57,347 nucleotides of DNA. It comes from Polytrichum commune (lineage: Eukaryota; Streptophyta; Polytrichopsida; Polytrichales; Polytrichaceae). The notes beneath the pieces are model-generated. The model had not been told where the DNA came from, did no database searches, and saw nothing but the letters and a program-made list of their open reading frames with translations. The DNA lies in contig OX485808.1 in assembly GCA_950295325.1 (NCBI GenBank), forward strand, positions 42,619,180 to 42,676,526, read 5' to 3'. The position numbers and the translations under genes were made by a program. Below, piece after piece: positions 46,463-57,347 of this stretch; position 1 is the stretch's first letter; each line of letters opens with the position of its first letter.

Positions 46463-48811
46463 ATCTTAAGAATTAGACGGACCCGGATCCGTAGGAGGAG
46501 GTTGACGCCGATTGTCGAAGGTTTGTGGATCTCTTTGTTTACCTTGAATCGGAATGTAACCATTCGCCGTTTGCAATCCCGCCGGTGGATGAGAAGTTTA
46601 TCTTGCATTACCATGGTCGTAATACAAATTCGGTGGCCTAAGCTCATTCGGTGCTCCACCTTGAGGTCTAGCTCCCCTTATGTTGTCCTTCGCTTGTTGT
46701 TGTGGATTGGCCACCGGGTAATTCACACTAATAACCTTATCCGGTTGACGACATTCGTCCGAAGGATGGTTTCCCCACGGGTAGGTCACTCTAAGGCATT
46801 TCTGTGCACCACGTGCGGCTGGGAATTTTTTGTTTTGGGGCTATTTACCTTCAAGGGCTGAATTAAAGTCTCCCTATAATTACTTAAATTTAAAAAATAA
46901 CCCATTTGTTTGCACCCTTTCATTACTTATATTGTTAAAGTCATTGTAATTTTTTGTACTCTATATTTCTTTTAAGTAATAAAAACTAATCTACTTCCTA
47001 ACGCATTGACGAGTGTTAAGGGAAACCATGGAAACAAAGAAGGGCGCAAACAGTAATATCATTGCAAACAAAGTTATGAAAAAAACACATAGGAGACCAT
47101 AGCAAACATACTAAACATACCTTCTAGGATCCTTATCTTCAATCCCTATATTAATTTTACAAAAAAATAATGGCCCACATTTTATGTCTACATTTAATGG
47201 CCCCTTCATTATTTGGAATTCCTTTATAATTTTTATTTCAAATGATTTTAATCCTCTCTATATTATGCCGCACGTCGTTTTTAAAATGCACTAAGTGACC
47301 TACCCGTGGGTATCCCCCACAATTACTACAACCATGGCCTTGTTCCTCGGACTAACATTCACCTTGTGCATGCCACCTCCCACAAAACGAATGGAACTTC
47401 CTCTTCTCCAAGTTTTGACCACCTTGACCTCTAGGAGGAGGTCCCCTATTGTTGCATTGTCCATATTGTGGTTGTCCTTGATCTCGTTGGTTTTGTGGAG
47501 GTGAACCACCGTTTCCTCTTTGATCACGGTTTTATCCACTTCTACAAAACTGACGAGTGTGACCCGGTTGGCCACATTAAACACACCACAATCCCGATGA
47601 ATGCCTACCCGACTCAATTGGAGGGAGGGGGACCCGGTTGTTGGCTCTTGATCATCAAAGACATTTGATCTGTAAAACTTTGCATTTGCTTAATCATAGC
47701 CTCTTGAAATCCCAATTGACTAGCACCCAATCTTCTCTCTACTTCATCAATGTGAGGGTCCGCTCTAGGGGCTGGTAGTGCTAGAAGTGGTGCCGGTCTC
47801 TAACCGCTAAAGGACGTGGGCTGGTGTCAACAATGGCATAAGGAACTTGACTCTCATACTTGACCGGCTCCCCCGCCATCAACCTCGGTCGAATGGGAAT
47901 GAATTGTGGTATCAATTCATCTTCCCTTCTCCACAACCTCTCATGATCTCTATCCAAAGTCTCCATCTCTCTAGCCGCCAGTTTGGCATCCGCCAATGTT
48001 TGAGGATTCTTCTCAAGAACACCCTTAATTGTTCCCGACTTAAACAATCCTTGAATGAAGAATTGCTTTATAGTGTCATCATTGAGCATGGTGCCCACAA
48101 ACCGTGTACACACTAAATCAAACCTCCTAATGTAGGCCGAAATCTCCTCTTCCCTACCTTGCTTCAATGAAGCCAATGCCTCAAAGCCGTGCTTTGACCA
48201 ACCTTTGGCCGAAACTCATTCAAAAACTCCCTTTACAATTGCTCCCAACATCTAAAATGTCCCTCGGTATGGTCTCTATACCACTCATAAGCCTCACCCT
48301 TCAAAGTCGTGAGAAACCATACCAACCAATATCCCGGATTGGTCACCAAAGAACTAGCCAATCTCTCGATGTACCTCTCCATATGCCTAGAAGGATCCTT
48401 ATCATTGATTCCATAAAACTTAGGGAGGTAGGATGGCATATTCACCGCGTGTAAGTTTTGTGGAACCACAATTGATAAACCTCTCGGTCTAACCAATGGA
48501 TCAATGGTGTCCTCCTCCGGTATAGGACCCTCGTCATCCCCTCGTCGTACCATGTCAACCGGTGAATCCTCTCCTAATTCTCTATCAATGTGTATGAGAA
48601 TTTCTTCCCTAGACGTATAAGCATCTGATGATATCTCGCCAATCAAATTAGAGGGAGTTGCCTCCTTCTCCACTCTATGCTCCGCTTCTAGAGTCTCTAA
48701 CAATGGACTAAAACTAGACTCAACATTCAAACAATTTTCTAATCTAATATCAACTTTGTCTACAACATCACTAATCCTATATGATATCTTTCTAATCCTA
48801 ATGTCAAGCAT
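46463..48811 (-). pseudogene. Gag of the gypsy-like element, frameshifted and interrupted
   Basis: The frame starts at ATG 48811. It has the capsid-type core MPSYLPKFYGINDKDPSRHM, LTTLKGEAYEWYRDHTEG, then in a second frame ASLKQGREEEISAYIRRFDL and LAAREMETLDRDHERLWRRE. Near 47540 a zinc knuckle CV*CGQPGHTRQFC is recognisable with a stop inside, and a second Cys-His motif near 47320 (CSNCGGYP...NHPSDEC) is split by a small insertion. Frameshifts lie near 48200 and near 47700. Gag proteins of this type package the element RNA. Confidence 0.78.
46774..47310. mobile_element. Small inverted-repeat element (MITE-like) inside gag
   Basis: Inverted ends CCCACGGGTAGGTCACT at 46774-46790 and 47294-47310 enclose about 500 bp of AT-rich, non-coding sequence that separates the two halves of a gag zinc knuckle. 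A weaker match of the arms continues inward (GCATTT, CACGTGCGGC on the left and the complement on the right). The superfamily is unclear because no clean target duplication is visible. Confidence 0.65.
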
Positions 48812-49708
48812 GGTTTTTGGGATCGAGTCTTACCTTGCATTCCCCAAATAATCGATCAACCCTCACTTGACCAATCATACTCCTCACTACCTTCATTCAT
48901 TAATATTATCACTTTTCTTGGTGTAAATTAAAATTTGAGGAGGTGAGGAAGAGAACCTGCAAGGCCACTTAGATGAACAATCCCAAACAGCGGATAGGCA
49001 TGCTTATGTCAATTTGCGGTTGGGCTAGAGCATCACCTCTAAAACCTTCCCTTTCATTGACACTCACCACAATACCGAGAGTGAGGGCTGACCGTTGTCA
49101 TGCACCGTATCAAAGACCGAGGCATCACCCTCTTGTCTCTAATACTATGCTATGAGTAAGGAATTACCCTCTACAATGGATAACGACAACCACGAATACA
49201 AAAATCATTCCTTAATTAGTTACCAATTCACTTTGAAGAAATTTCGTACCTTGAGCAATCGCATCCCCCTGCAAATTAGCACTCCCCTCGACCGTGACTC
49301 AAGTGATAATAAAAAAAAAATTCTAAACTAACAATCTAATCTAAAGCATAAAATGTCAAAACTCCCAAGACTTGGAGACTCACCCCGAGGTGAGTCTCAA
49401 AGTCTAATCTCCTAAGGTTAATCACCCCTCTAATTTCTTAGTGAACTAATCGATCATAAGTTATTTTTATGTTTTTAGTAACTCCCCAAAAATGTTGAGG
49501 ACGTACCTTCGCCGCGCTCCCTCCTCAAAACAAAAATGCATAAAGGAAATATGCAATTCATTCCAAGAAAATAAAGAAAATGAAATAACTAGGAAATAAC
49601 AAAAAATCACGAAGTCTAAGTAAATCACTTACCATGAGCTAAGTGCTCGTCCCTATATCCCACGATGTCGCCTCCAAGTCTTTCCTAATCGCCTCCAAGT
49701 CTTCTCTA

Positions 49709-49736
49709 ATCCGCTTCACTCCCGGCGGACGCACCA
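49709..49736 (-). other. Candidate primer-binding site
   Basis: Reading the minus strand from the right LTR, TAAA is followed by TGGTGCGTCCGCCGGGAG, a TGG-led sequence of the kind that pairs with a tRNA 3' end. Its distance of 4 bases from the LTR fits. The matching tRNA is not identified. Confidence 0.5.
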
Positions 49737-49740
49737 TTTA

Positions 49741-50222
49741 CGTGAGGCCAAACCGCCCACCCTTAAGCGCCCTAGTCCGGGTGAGGGTATAGCGATCACA
49801 TTCATATTCATCCTATTTTACTTTTCCTCCGTCATTCGTTCCCATGACATCACACGTAACTTGGATCACACCAATTTATTCAATATTGTGAATACAAGCG
49901 TTGATAAACGTTTTTCTCTATTGTACTATCTTCTCACCCGCTATCAACCTCCCCACACGATTACAACCCCAATTACGTGGATGGTTAAATACCTAGCTAA
50001 CCATCATTCTAACTATTCCTTAGCCCATCTTCTGTTCAAGCCCTTAGTCCAAAATGCAACCAACTGCCTTAGTCTAACTTCTGTCCAAGCTCCTTACACC
50101 AGAATGCACCAGCTGCCTCAGTATAGTTTTTGTCCGAGCTTATTAGCCCAAAATGCAACCAATAATCAACTAAATTTCTAATCTCCCTCTAATCAACTAA
50201 ATTTCTCTTCCACCCTACTCCA

Positions 50223-50259
<37 letters not shown>

Positions 50260-50626
50260 GAGAGAGGAGGAAGGACGATGAGAGAGGGCATCCCACAACC
50301 ACGACCTCTCTAACCTTTTCCTACTTAGTAGGACCTTATCCTATCTACTAACTCCTTATCCCCTTAACCAACAAGAACATGTTCTAATTCAAACATTTAA
50401 GCCAAGGCCCTTCCCCTTGCTTCATCAAACACTACTCCCCTAATCCAAACACTCCCTAATTCTACTAATCCTCTACTTAACCACACAAAATGGCTTAAGG
50501 CCTAAACATAAATCCACACTAAGCCTCACTCTTTTTATACTTTTGATTGTTTCAATAACACTCCAATTGCAATTCTAATTGAATTCTAAACATAAAACAA
50601 ATATGAGCACTCATTTTGGGCTCATA
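49741..50626 (-). repeat. Right (5') LTR of the gypsy-like element
   Basis: It is 886 bp, beginning CGTGAGGCCAAACC (first base changed from T) and ending GGGCTCATA. It carries the family head CCACCCTTAAGCGCCCTAG, a shortened tandem-repeat zone, a GC/GA microsatellite at about 50223-50275 and the TATA-like box on the minus strand. Confidence 0.85.
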
Positions 50627-50635
50627 TTTGGGGAC

Positions 50636-51170
50636 AAAAATTTATAAATGGACTTTAAAGCCAATATAGGGTATCAAGAGTAATATGGGGTGTCAAAAAT
50701 GACACTGGGCATCATTAAAGTACTATAGGGTATGGAACAAATAGGTTATTTGGATTTATAAGTAATGCAAGGCCCTTTTCTACTAACCCAAGTTGAACTT
50801 AGAAAACTACATAATCATAGCATGTGAAAAAAAAATTGAAAGTAATAACCCCGTATAAAATAGTGGTTGTTTGCACATGGATGCGCGATAAAAGAGAATT
50901 AGTTGTTACTAGACTCTTAATTGTATATGAGTAGGACACAAATAGATGGCGAGCAACTAAGAAGGTCCAACACTAAGTGGCCTACCACACTAATGGGTTT
51001 AGGGTTTAGGGTTATTTATTTCCTTAGCATTTTCAACCTTGGGTTAATAGAAAAGAGCCTTGCATTTCATATAATTCCAAATTACATATTCTTCCATACC
51101 CTATAGTACTTTAAAGATGTCCATTGCCATTTTTGATACCCTATATTATTCTAAGTCCTTTTGTTCATTT
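50636..51170. mobile_element. Fold-back element with long inverted arms
   Basis: The left arm (about 50636-50790) contains AAAGTACTATAGGGTATGG and AATGCAAGGC; the right arm (about 51010-51160) contains their complements (CCATACCCTATAGTACTTT and GCCTTGCATT). Arms are about 150 bp around a 220-bp centre. Single arms also occur near 34430-34495 and 40540-40680, so this is a dispersed family. It abuts the right end of the gypsy-like element. Confidence 0.75.
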
Positions 51171-54100
51171 TTAGTGTGGCCCACTGTAATATTATTGTAC
51201 TTGGCTTGCCTTACATTGGATTTTCATCCAAATATGCAAATGAAAAACCCACAGTAAAGGAAACCCCTATTTTGAAGGGTATGCTATGTTATATTGCAGA
51301 TTAACAACAACACCGTAAGTGTCGTCACATGACACTGGGTGTTCGAGTGCACTTACTAATATCTTGACATGACATGCCATTAGTATGCTTAAGGATATAT
51401 TCCTCTTAAATATTAAAATGCAACACATGACACTTGCCAATAGTGAGCTTAAGTATCTTACCCTTGGGAATTTAGTGGGAATAAACAAAACCGTTTATGA
51501 ACATGTACGTTATCACTATATCACAGTAGACAGTATAGCAATCATCCATGACAATGTTTCATCACAAGTTGCTGACATGAGAAGGTCAATGGATGAACTC
51601 ATCCATCATCTTGACATAGCTCTAAGTTATACCTCATGCAGCGTTCACATATGAAGAGATAGTTTGGCATACAATGGGGTATGGTTTGGCATGTGAACTA
51701 TGTTGAGGATTTGTGATCATATGTTTACTAATTTCCAATCTCAATATGATATCCTTGTCCAATAATTCTTAAGTGAGTAAGTGCCTTTAGATTTCAAGTT
51801 GATGTTCCCCTAAAACATTAATGTCAAAGCTAAGTGTTCATGTATGTAAATCATTCTCATCTCTAATAACTTATAGAGTTATTTTTATCTCTTTCATGGA
51901 TTGAATGACCTATTTACTATTCTTGCTCTATTCAATATTTCAATATTTCAATTTGAAAGAGTCTCAAGACTTTATGTATTTCAAACCTACTCCTCGCTAA
52001 AGTATCTTTACGAGATTCCACAAACCATTCAATTCATAGAGTACACATGATTTACATGAATTCGTTCATTGAAGTGTTTGTTCCATTTCCTATTCAAATT
52101 CTTATTTCCCTAAATCTTATGCCATCATTTAGAATTCTCTTTAATCGATGAGGTATGGTTATGGAGATGCAATCTTAATATTGCTCAAGATTCATGTGGT
52201 GCTTGATGTGGCCCACTCGTTGGCCACCTCCTTTGTCATCCTTTCAATATGATTTCGATTCCGATGTCTCCCGCCTTGCATATCACCTTGTACTTCAATC
52301 CATGAATTTAAATTCAAGGTTTAGCATATTCTCGATATGATCGTTAGATCTCTCCCTTTTGTTCTTTTCGCCTTGTGCGATCAATTTGATTTTGGAACAT
52401 AATCCCCTTTGGAATTTACTCTTGTAGGAGGCTTTTCAAAATGTTAGTTTCCAAAGTCCTTTCTCTTTAGTTGACCGCTAATTTTGGCTAAGTCCATATG
52501 TGTTGCATGCAAAACTACTAACCCCCAATCAAAATTTTGAGTGGGATAAATGATAACTCTAGTGCCTTTGAGAAGGTCATTCTTGAATTTGTGTTTTTGC
52601 AAACATGTGTGATCATAAAGGATTAGATGTCGACGATCAACGTCAAAAATCTTAGCCAATGAAGAGCACATAATGAATCTAGTAATAATATAACTTAAAA
52701 GAAAATTACGAGAATAAACGGCATGAGAATTATGACTTTTAAACCAAGTTATGAAGTGATTCTCAATGCATGGGGGTGAGGGCAAAGCCACCAAGAGATT
52801 TATGCTAAAATTGCCTAAATATTTTATATGTTAAAAGATTTATGTTAATTCCTAGTAGTATTTACCTATCGATTAGGGTTCATTGGGTATGGGAGGTGGG
52901 CATGTACCCATTATGCGCGGCAAGTATTATGTGTGATGATTTCTAATGGCCACCTACTTTGATGCTTTGTAATTATCCATGGCTTCTTATGTCATGCCAT
53001 TCTTTTCTTTGCCATAATATATGTTATATTTAAAATTTTGAATTGTTGTAACTCAAATGGTTCATAGCCACGCATATGCCATCCGTTATTTACAATATTT
53101 GACTTTTAATCGTTGAATACTAGTACGCTGAAGGATGGTCTTTTTAGAGTGAAAACCACGAGGCTATAATCGTGGAAGGGGCCCTAACCTAAACCCTAGG
53201 TCACGTAACCATGGAGAATTGTAACCATTCATGTTTAAGTGATCGTGTGCAACCATGTCACCAATGGTAACCGACGACCTTTCTTAACCTTGGATTGAAA
53301 GGGGACGGAATGTAAAAAATAAATGAGTATAAAAAATTGAATGTCCATAACCATACTTAATGTAAACTCAAATACTAAATATTAATTATGGTAATATGTG
53401 GAAGTTACATGTTTTAATTTAGTGTTAGTAAGGATATGGAGGATTCCAACATGAATTGAAAATTAAAAATTGTTGTGGAAATATTTGCAAGCCACATCTT
53501 CCACACATCTAACAATAATGAAAGACAAGTGAAGCCCAAAAGAGAACAAGAGAACAATCGAACTTGAGTTCATGGTCTATGGTGAAAGTGGGCCTATTAT
53601 GAATGCACACGACTTCATCAATAAGGAATTGGAAATCATAGCTATGCTTGATGTCAAGCGCGATTGACAATGTTCAAAGCATATTTTGAGAATGTGCAAT
53701 TGACTTTGGTATGTTATAATAGGAATCTATGTTAAAGTGTGGTTATAATTATGTGTGCCGTACTAATATTAGTATACTAAGAGTGAGAAGATGATTGATT
53801 ATTAATACTAATAACTATTAGTATTAATCTATTTTAAGCATTATCAATATTATTACCATTTATCGATTGCTAGTGATTATTATTATTACTATTAATCACT
53901 ACTAGTCATCAATTAGTAATTCATAACTATTAAACACTATTAATCACAATAAATCACTATGAAGCACTAGCATTCATTGTTATTCACTACTAGTCACTAT
54001 TAATCACTATTAGTTAATATTACTGGTAATTACTATAAATTACTATTAATCACTATTAATCATTTTTACTAATATTACTAATATTAACAATAGAATGAAT

Positions 54101-54735
54101 ATGACAATTTAATAATCATATTAATCATATTAATATGAGTTATCTTAATAAGTACTAATAATTATCTTACTAATATGAGTTATCTTACTAAGTACTGATA
54201 ATTATCTTACGGTCACTTAGTTATCTTACTAATACATAGTTATCTTACTATTTACTATTAATTACCTTACTAATATTTAGATATCTTATTAAGTACTAAT
54301 AATTATCATACCAATAGGGCTAACCTTACAAAGTACTAATAATTTTTTATCGCTACCTCCTAATACCATCATACCGCCCATCCCCCGCCAAATCATACTT
54401 TAGCCACCAAATCTCACTTCCCTTCGCGTCCCGAGATTTCCTCCGTCATGTCCCTTCGTACTAATGCGTCATTATGTGTCATTTTACTTCCACCCGTTCG
54501 TCATTATGTCACTTATTGTTTCGCACCCTCTCTTTCATTCTCTTTCATTCTCGTCTCCCAATTCTTCCTCTCTTTCCTTCACCTCTCTCCACTTTTCTGG
54601 AATTTAGTTGCAAAACTCTACTCCCTCAATTCTGCACTTGCTTTGCTTCTCTTCATTCTCTTCCTTCTACTCCTTTTATTGCTTCTCTTCTCCGCAAAAC
54701 CCTGGAATAGATTCAGGTAGTAGTTTCTTCGAAAA
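51171..54735. other. Gene-free region
   Basis: No gene is supported. It contains the inverted partner of the 2050-2335 repeat (51290-51480), a fragment at 53655-53770 shared with 41228-41310, and AT-rich low-complexity DNA (TATTAATCACTA-type) at about 53760-54340. A C/T-rich stretch at about 54350-54720 precedes the LINE. An open frame at 52794-52444 (minus) is of uncertain meaning. Confidence 0.55.
53790..54340. repeat. AT-rich low-complexity tract
   Basis: It is built from degenerate reiterations of TACTATTAATCAC and, further right, TTATCTTACTAA. Non-coding. Confidence 0.8.
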
Positions 54736-57347
54736 TATGACTTAGCAGCAATGGCTAACAAATTAAAATAATTACAAATACAACTAAATAAATTAGACAA
54801 ATTCTGCGAATGGGCAAGAATGGACCTCGGAATACCCAAATGTGCAGTGATTGGATGCCCTAATAAATTTAAAATGAATCCCACAATATTCAAAGCCCTA
54901 ATCCAGTCTACTAATATAAACTATAGAAACCAGCCATTACCAGTCTTAGACCAACACGAACCATACACTTATCTGGGAATCAATCTCGCACCATCACTTA
55001 AATGGAAAACACAAATTAATACAACTACAGCTAAAGTTATCAAACAATGTCAAGCCCTGGTAGCAAGCCCAGCCACCATGAAACAAAAAATCAACATGGC
55101 AGATACAGTCATACAGTCATGCTGGTATAGCCTACAGTTTTTACGCAGTACCATACTCTATCCCGGCTATCAAAAATACTCGATAAGAAGATTATAGCAC
55201 TACATAAAACAATATGCGGATTACCAAAAATCACATCTAATATCGCTACACAGCTCCCACACGACCTATTCGGAATTGAAGCATTCTCATTACAAAATGC
55301 CTATTTGCGTTGCATCGAAGAACAACTACAAAATGCCCTCAATGACAAAGGTAGACTCGGTAAAATCTATTATGGTTTAATACAATTTATACTTGCAAAA
55401 TTTGGAGGTTCCAAAGAAATAACCCGCATTAAATACCACCACTGTGTTAGATCACCTGCTACTAGAACGCTATTCCTACTCAAACATGAAGCCGGAGTCC
55501 ATCTAAAAAGTACAATTGATAGCTTCCTATTAAATCCATCCCCACTTGAAACCGCATGGTTGAAAGAAACACAAAATCTACAGGGCCTAAACCCCAACAC
55601 TTCACTCAAATTATTACAAAAACTCCTACTGCACAATATAATAAGATTAGAACAAATAATCATGCCTAATGGCACCACCTTAATGAGTCCGGATGACTTT
55701 AAAATATACCACTCCAATCCTACAAAACTCATCAAGAGTGCATTAAACATCGCGAACCAGCTATTTTGTCACCCTTCCTGTCACCAAGAATGCCACCTAC
55801 CATGCCCATACCACTACCCCCCACGAACCCTAAAGAATGATTACACAATAATAAATCATACCATCCTCCCTCATTACCCAACACCCCCTATACACCCTCC
55901 GAACCCCCCTAACCCTCACCTACCACCACCTCCGAACACTATGCTTAACAATCCCCGTCATTTTCCCATATACACAATACTTGACCACAAACAACGACAA
56001 CTCACAGATTCTAATGGGATACAAAGAAAAGACACATCATATCTATGCCAATGGATTACTCCAAATAATAATATATACAACAAATGACGCACCCAAAGAG
56101 ATTTATTCCCCTATTGTGACGCATATACTAGTCGACACAATACCGAACTACTTACCCAATATTATACGAAAAGACAACACAAACACTTTTCGAACATCAT
56201 CAATGCACACTTCTCCATAGAACAACAACGAGACACTAGATACGTTATCCCTGCCACAATTATCCCATTGGCATATATCTCCATTAATGAATGCAACCCA
56301 GAGAGTGATATCGAAACAAATACTAACACTATCCAAACACAATTCGACGTCGCTCACATATATAAAGACAACGGTCGGCACCTCATTACCATCCCAAAAA
56401 CTAGATTATTGTGGTTATGGAAACAATACCATCAAGCGAAAGACACCCCACATGGTCTAGAACCACCTACCCAATCATTTGAAACAGAAATCGTGTGGCT
56501 ATACCAAAGATAAAAATACCGTATTCCAAAAAATGACCCACTTAAATGTGCCCAATATACAATACCAACTCCTATACTAGATTTCCTAATTACAACATTC
56601 AATATCAACCATTCATACTTCTCATCCCCAGTTACTTGTCCCACACAATTCACCCAATTCCACTCACCATTCTCTAGGGAAAGAATATTTGGATCCCTAA
56701 GGAAAGCGTTTGATAAAAAATGGAAGGGAATTGGTTACGCCCACCCCCATAACGCAACAGACTTACAACAAGCCATCCATTGGGCCCGCATTGCAGCCAA
56801 ACACGACCCAAATACAATCACTATACTTATTTCAAAAGATATGGATTGGTACCATAACTTTAACCCATACACCGGCCTATTCTTGGACACACACATCATT
56901 GTCCACTTTGCAGTAGACACCATCACATACGAAGAACCCACAATTCCCCCCGAACTCAATATCACGAGGAAAGAATTATCAACACTACGAATATTCTGTA
57001 TCCACCACCAAAATAATCACATAGGTACCTACGAACAAATGAATCAACTCACCAACATAACAAATAACCTCTAAATATTACAAATTCACACACAAATTGC
57101 TCCACCCACCCCCTTAAATACCGCCGTTAATCCTAGCAAAAAATGGGCTAAATCTAACTATCCAAACACACCCGATAACAATATCATACCTATTCCACAA
57201 CTCCCTAATTATCAAACTAACTTACCATTAAAATTCCATCCACAATTCAGCTACTATACAGACGGTTCTTTTATGAAACCCAAAGAAATTAACCCTGGAG
57301 TATGGAGAAGAGAAAGAGTTGGCTATGGAATCTACAGCCCCAAGGGC
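54736..57347 (+). pseudogene. 5'-truncated LINE ORF2: end of reverse transcriptase to start of RNase H
   Basis: Coding similarity starts at YDLAAMANKLK, a remnant of the YADD catalytic motif, then runs through FCEWARMDLGIPKCAVIG and YTYLGINLAPSLKW, the usual end of a LINE reverse transcriptase. The frame switches near 55165 and continues with FGIEAFSLQNAYLRCIEEQL. A Cys/His cluster (CHPSCHQECHLPC, about 55770-55810) is followed by a chromo-like segment (IYTILDHKQRQL, YLCQWITP, about 55960-56080). At about 56655-56900 is a segment with RERIFGSLRKAFDKKWKG and IGYAHPHN that faintly resembles a Rossmann methyltransferase. The window ends inside an RNase H domain (YYTDGSF near 57255). Several stops and frameshifts show it is dead. 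It is 5'-truncated like most LINE copies. Confidence 0.75.

Larger units (their letters stand above)
41508..50626 (-). mobile_element. Ty3/gypsy-like retrotransposon without visible RT or integrase
   Basis: LTRs lie at 41508-44539 (enlarged by an insertion) and 49741-50626, in direct orientation. The internal region 44540-49740 codes on the minus strand for gag, a zinc knuckle and an aspartic protease, so the right LTR is the 5' one. Both LTRs carry CTCTTTTTATAC (minus strand GTATAAAAAGAG, a TATA-like box about 100 bp from the 5' end in that orientation). No reverse transcriptase, RNase H or integrase is present, so the element depended on others or has lost pol. It is decayed and interrupted. 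Confidence 0.82.

Noticed and set aside
52444-52794. Minus-strand open frame of 116 codons, possibly an Ulp1-like fragment
   Set aside because: A weak W-G-L-V-V resemblance only; no catalytic His-Asp-Cys set, neighbours or splice sites support it.

Overview
The window looks like repeat-dense nuclear DNA of a streptophyte plant (a land plant or a charophyte alga; I cannot be more precise). The evidence is GT-AG spliceosomal introns, Mutator-like, CACTA, Ty3/gypsy, LINE and tRNA-derived SINE sequences, and long AT-rich stretches without genes. I found no convincing host housekeeping gene. Almost everything recognisable is a transposon, much of it nested.

Bases 2830-28655 form one insertion stack. 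At the base is a minus-strand gene of a transposase-like family (DUF7869-type). It is split into 26056-28655 and 2830-3227 by a Mutator-like element (outer MULE, 3228-26045) flanked by a 10-bp duplication. The outer MULE's transposase is split by a second, related element (inner MULE, 9617-21501) flanked by a 9-bp duplication. It is split again inside its SWIM zinc-finger codons by a solo LTR (23583-25136, 5-bp duplication TCAAG).

The main discovery candidate is the inner MULE. It carries two divergent genes. On the plus strand is a SWIM-type transposase (16659-20616). On the minus strand is an eight-exon gene (16131-9814) whose product joins a basic N-terminus, a ParB/sulfiredoxin-like domain (WDGNHR) and a beta-class N4/N6 DNA-methyltransferase-like domain. 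Intron 1 of this gene and the transposase intron hold tandem arrays of perfect palindromes. One family repeats every 32 bp (about three helical turns), the other every 64 bp. The outer MULE has the same layout: a divergent ParB-like gene whose intron 1 is filled by a different repeat array with its own palindromes. Its ParB-like gene lacks the methyltransferase module. I infer a transposon-encoded self-recognition or epigenetic-control system, a protein with cognate intronic arrays, analogous in layout to the VANC and short-motif anti-silencing systems of Arabidopsis VANDAL MULEs but built from ParB and methyltransferase parts.

Bases 28656-34818 hold no gene I can support, only palindromes and dispersed repeats. 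A pair of nested solo LTRs occupies 34819-38245 and a small non-autonomous CACTA element with a SINE inside occupies 38521-39746. A Ty3/gypsy-like retrotransposon (41508-50626) has two LTRs and a decayed minus-strand gag-protease region but no visible reverse transcriptase or integrase. A fold-back element follows at 50636-51170, then about 3.5 kb without genes. From 54736 to the window edge lies a 5'-truncated LINE with the end of a reverse transcriptase, chromo-like and methyltransferase-like segments and the start of an RNase H domain.
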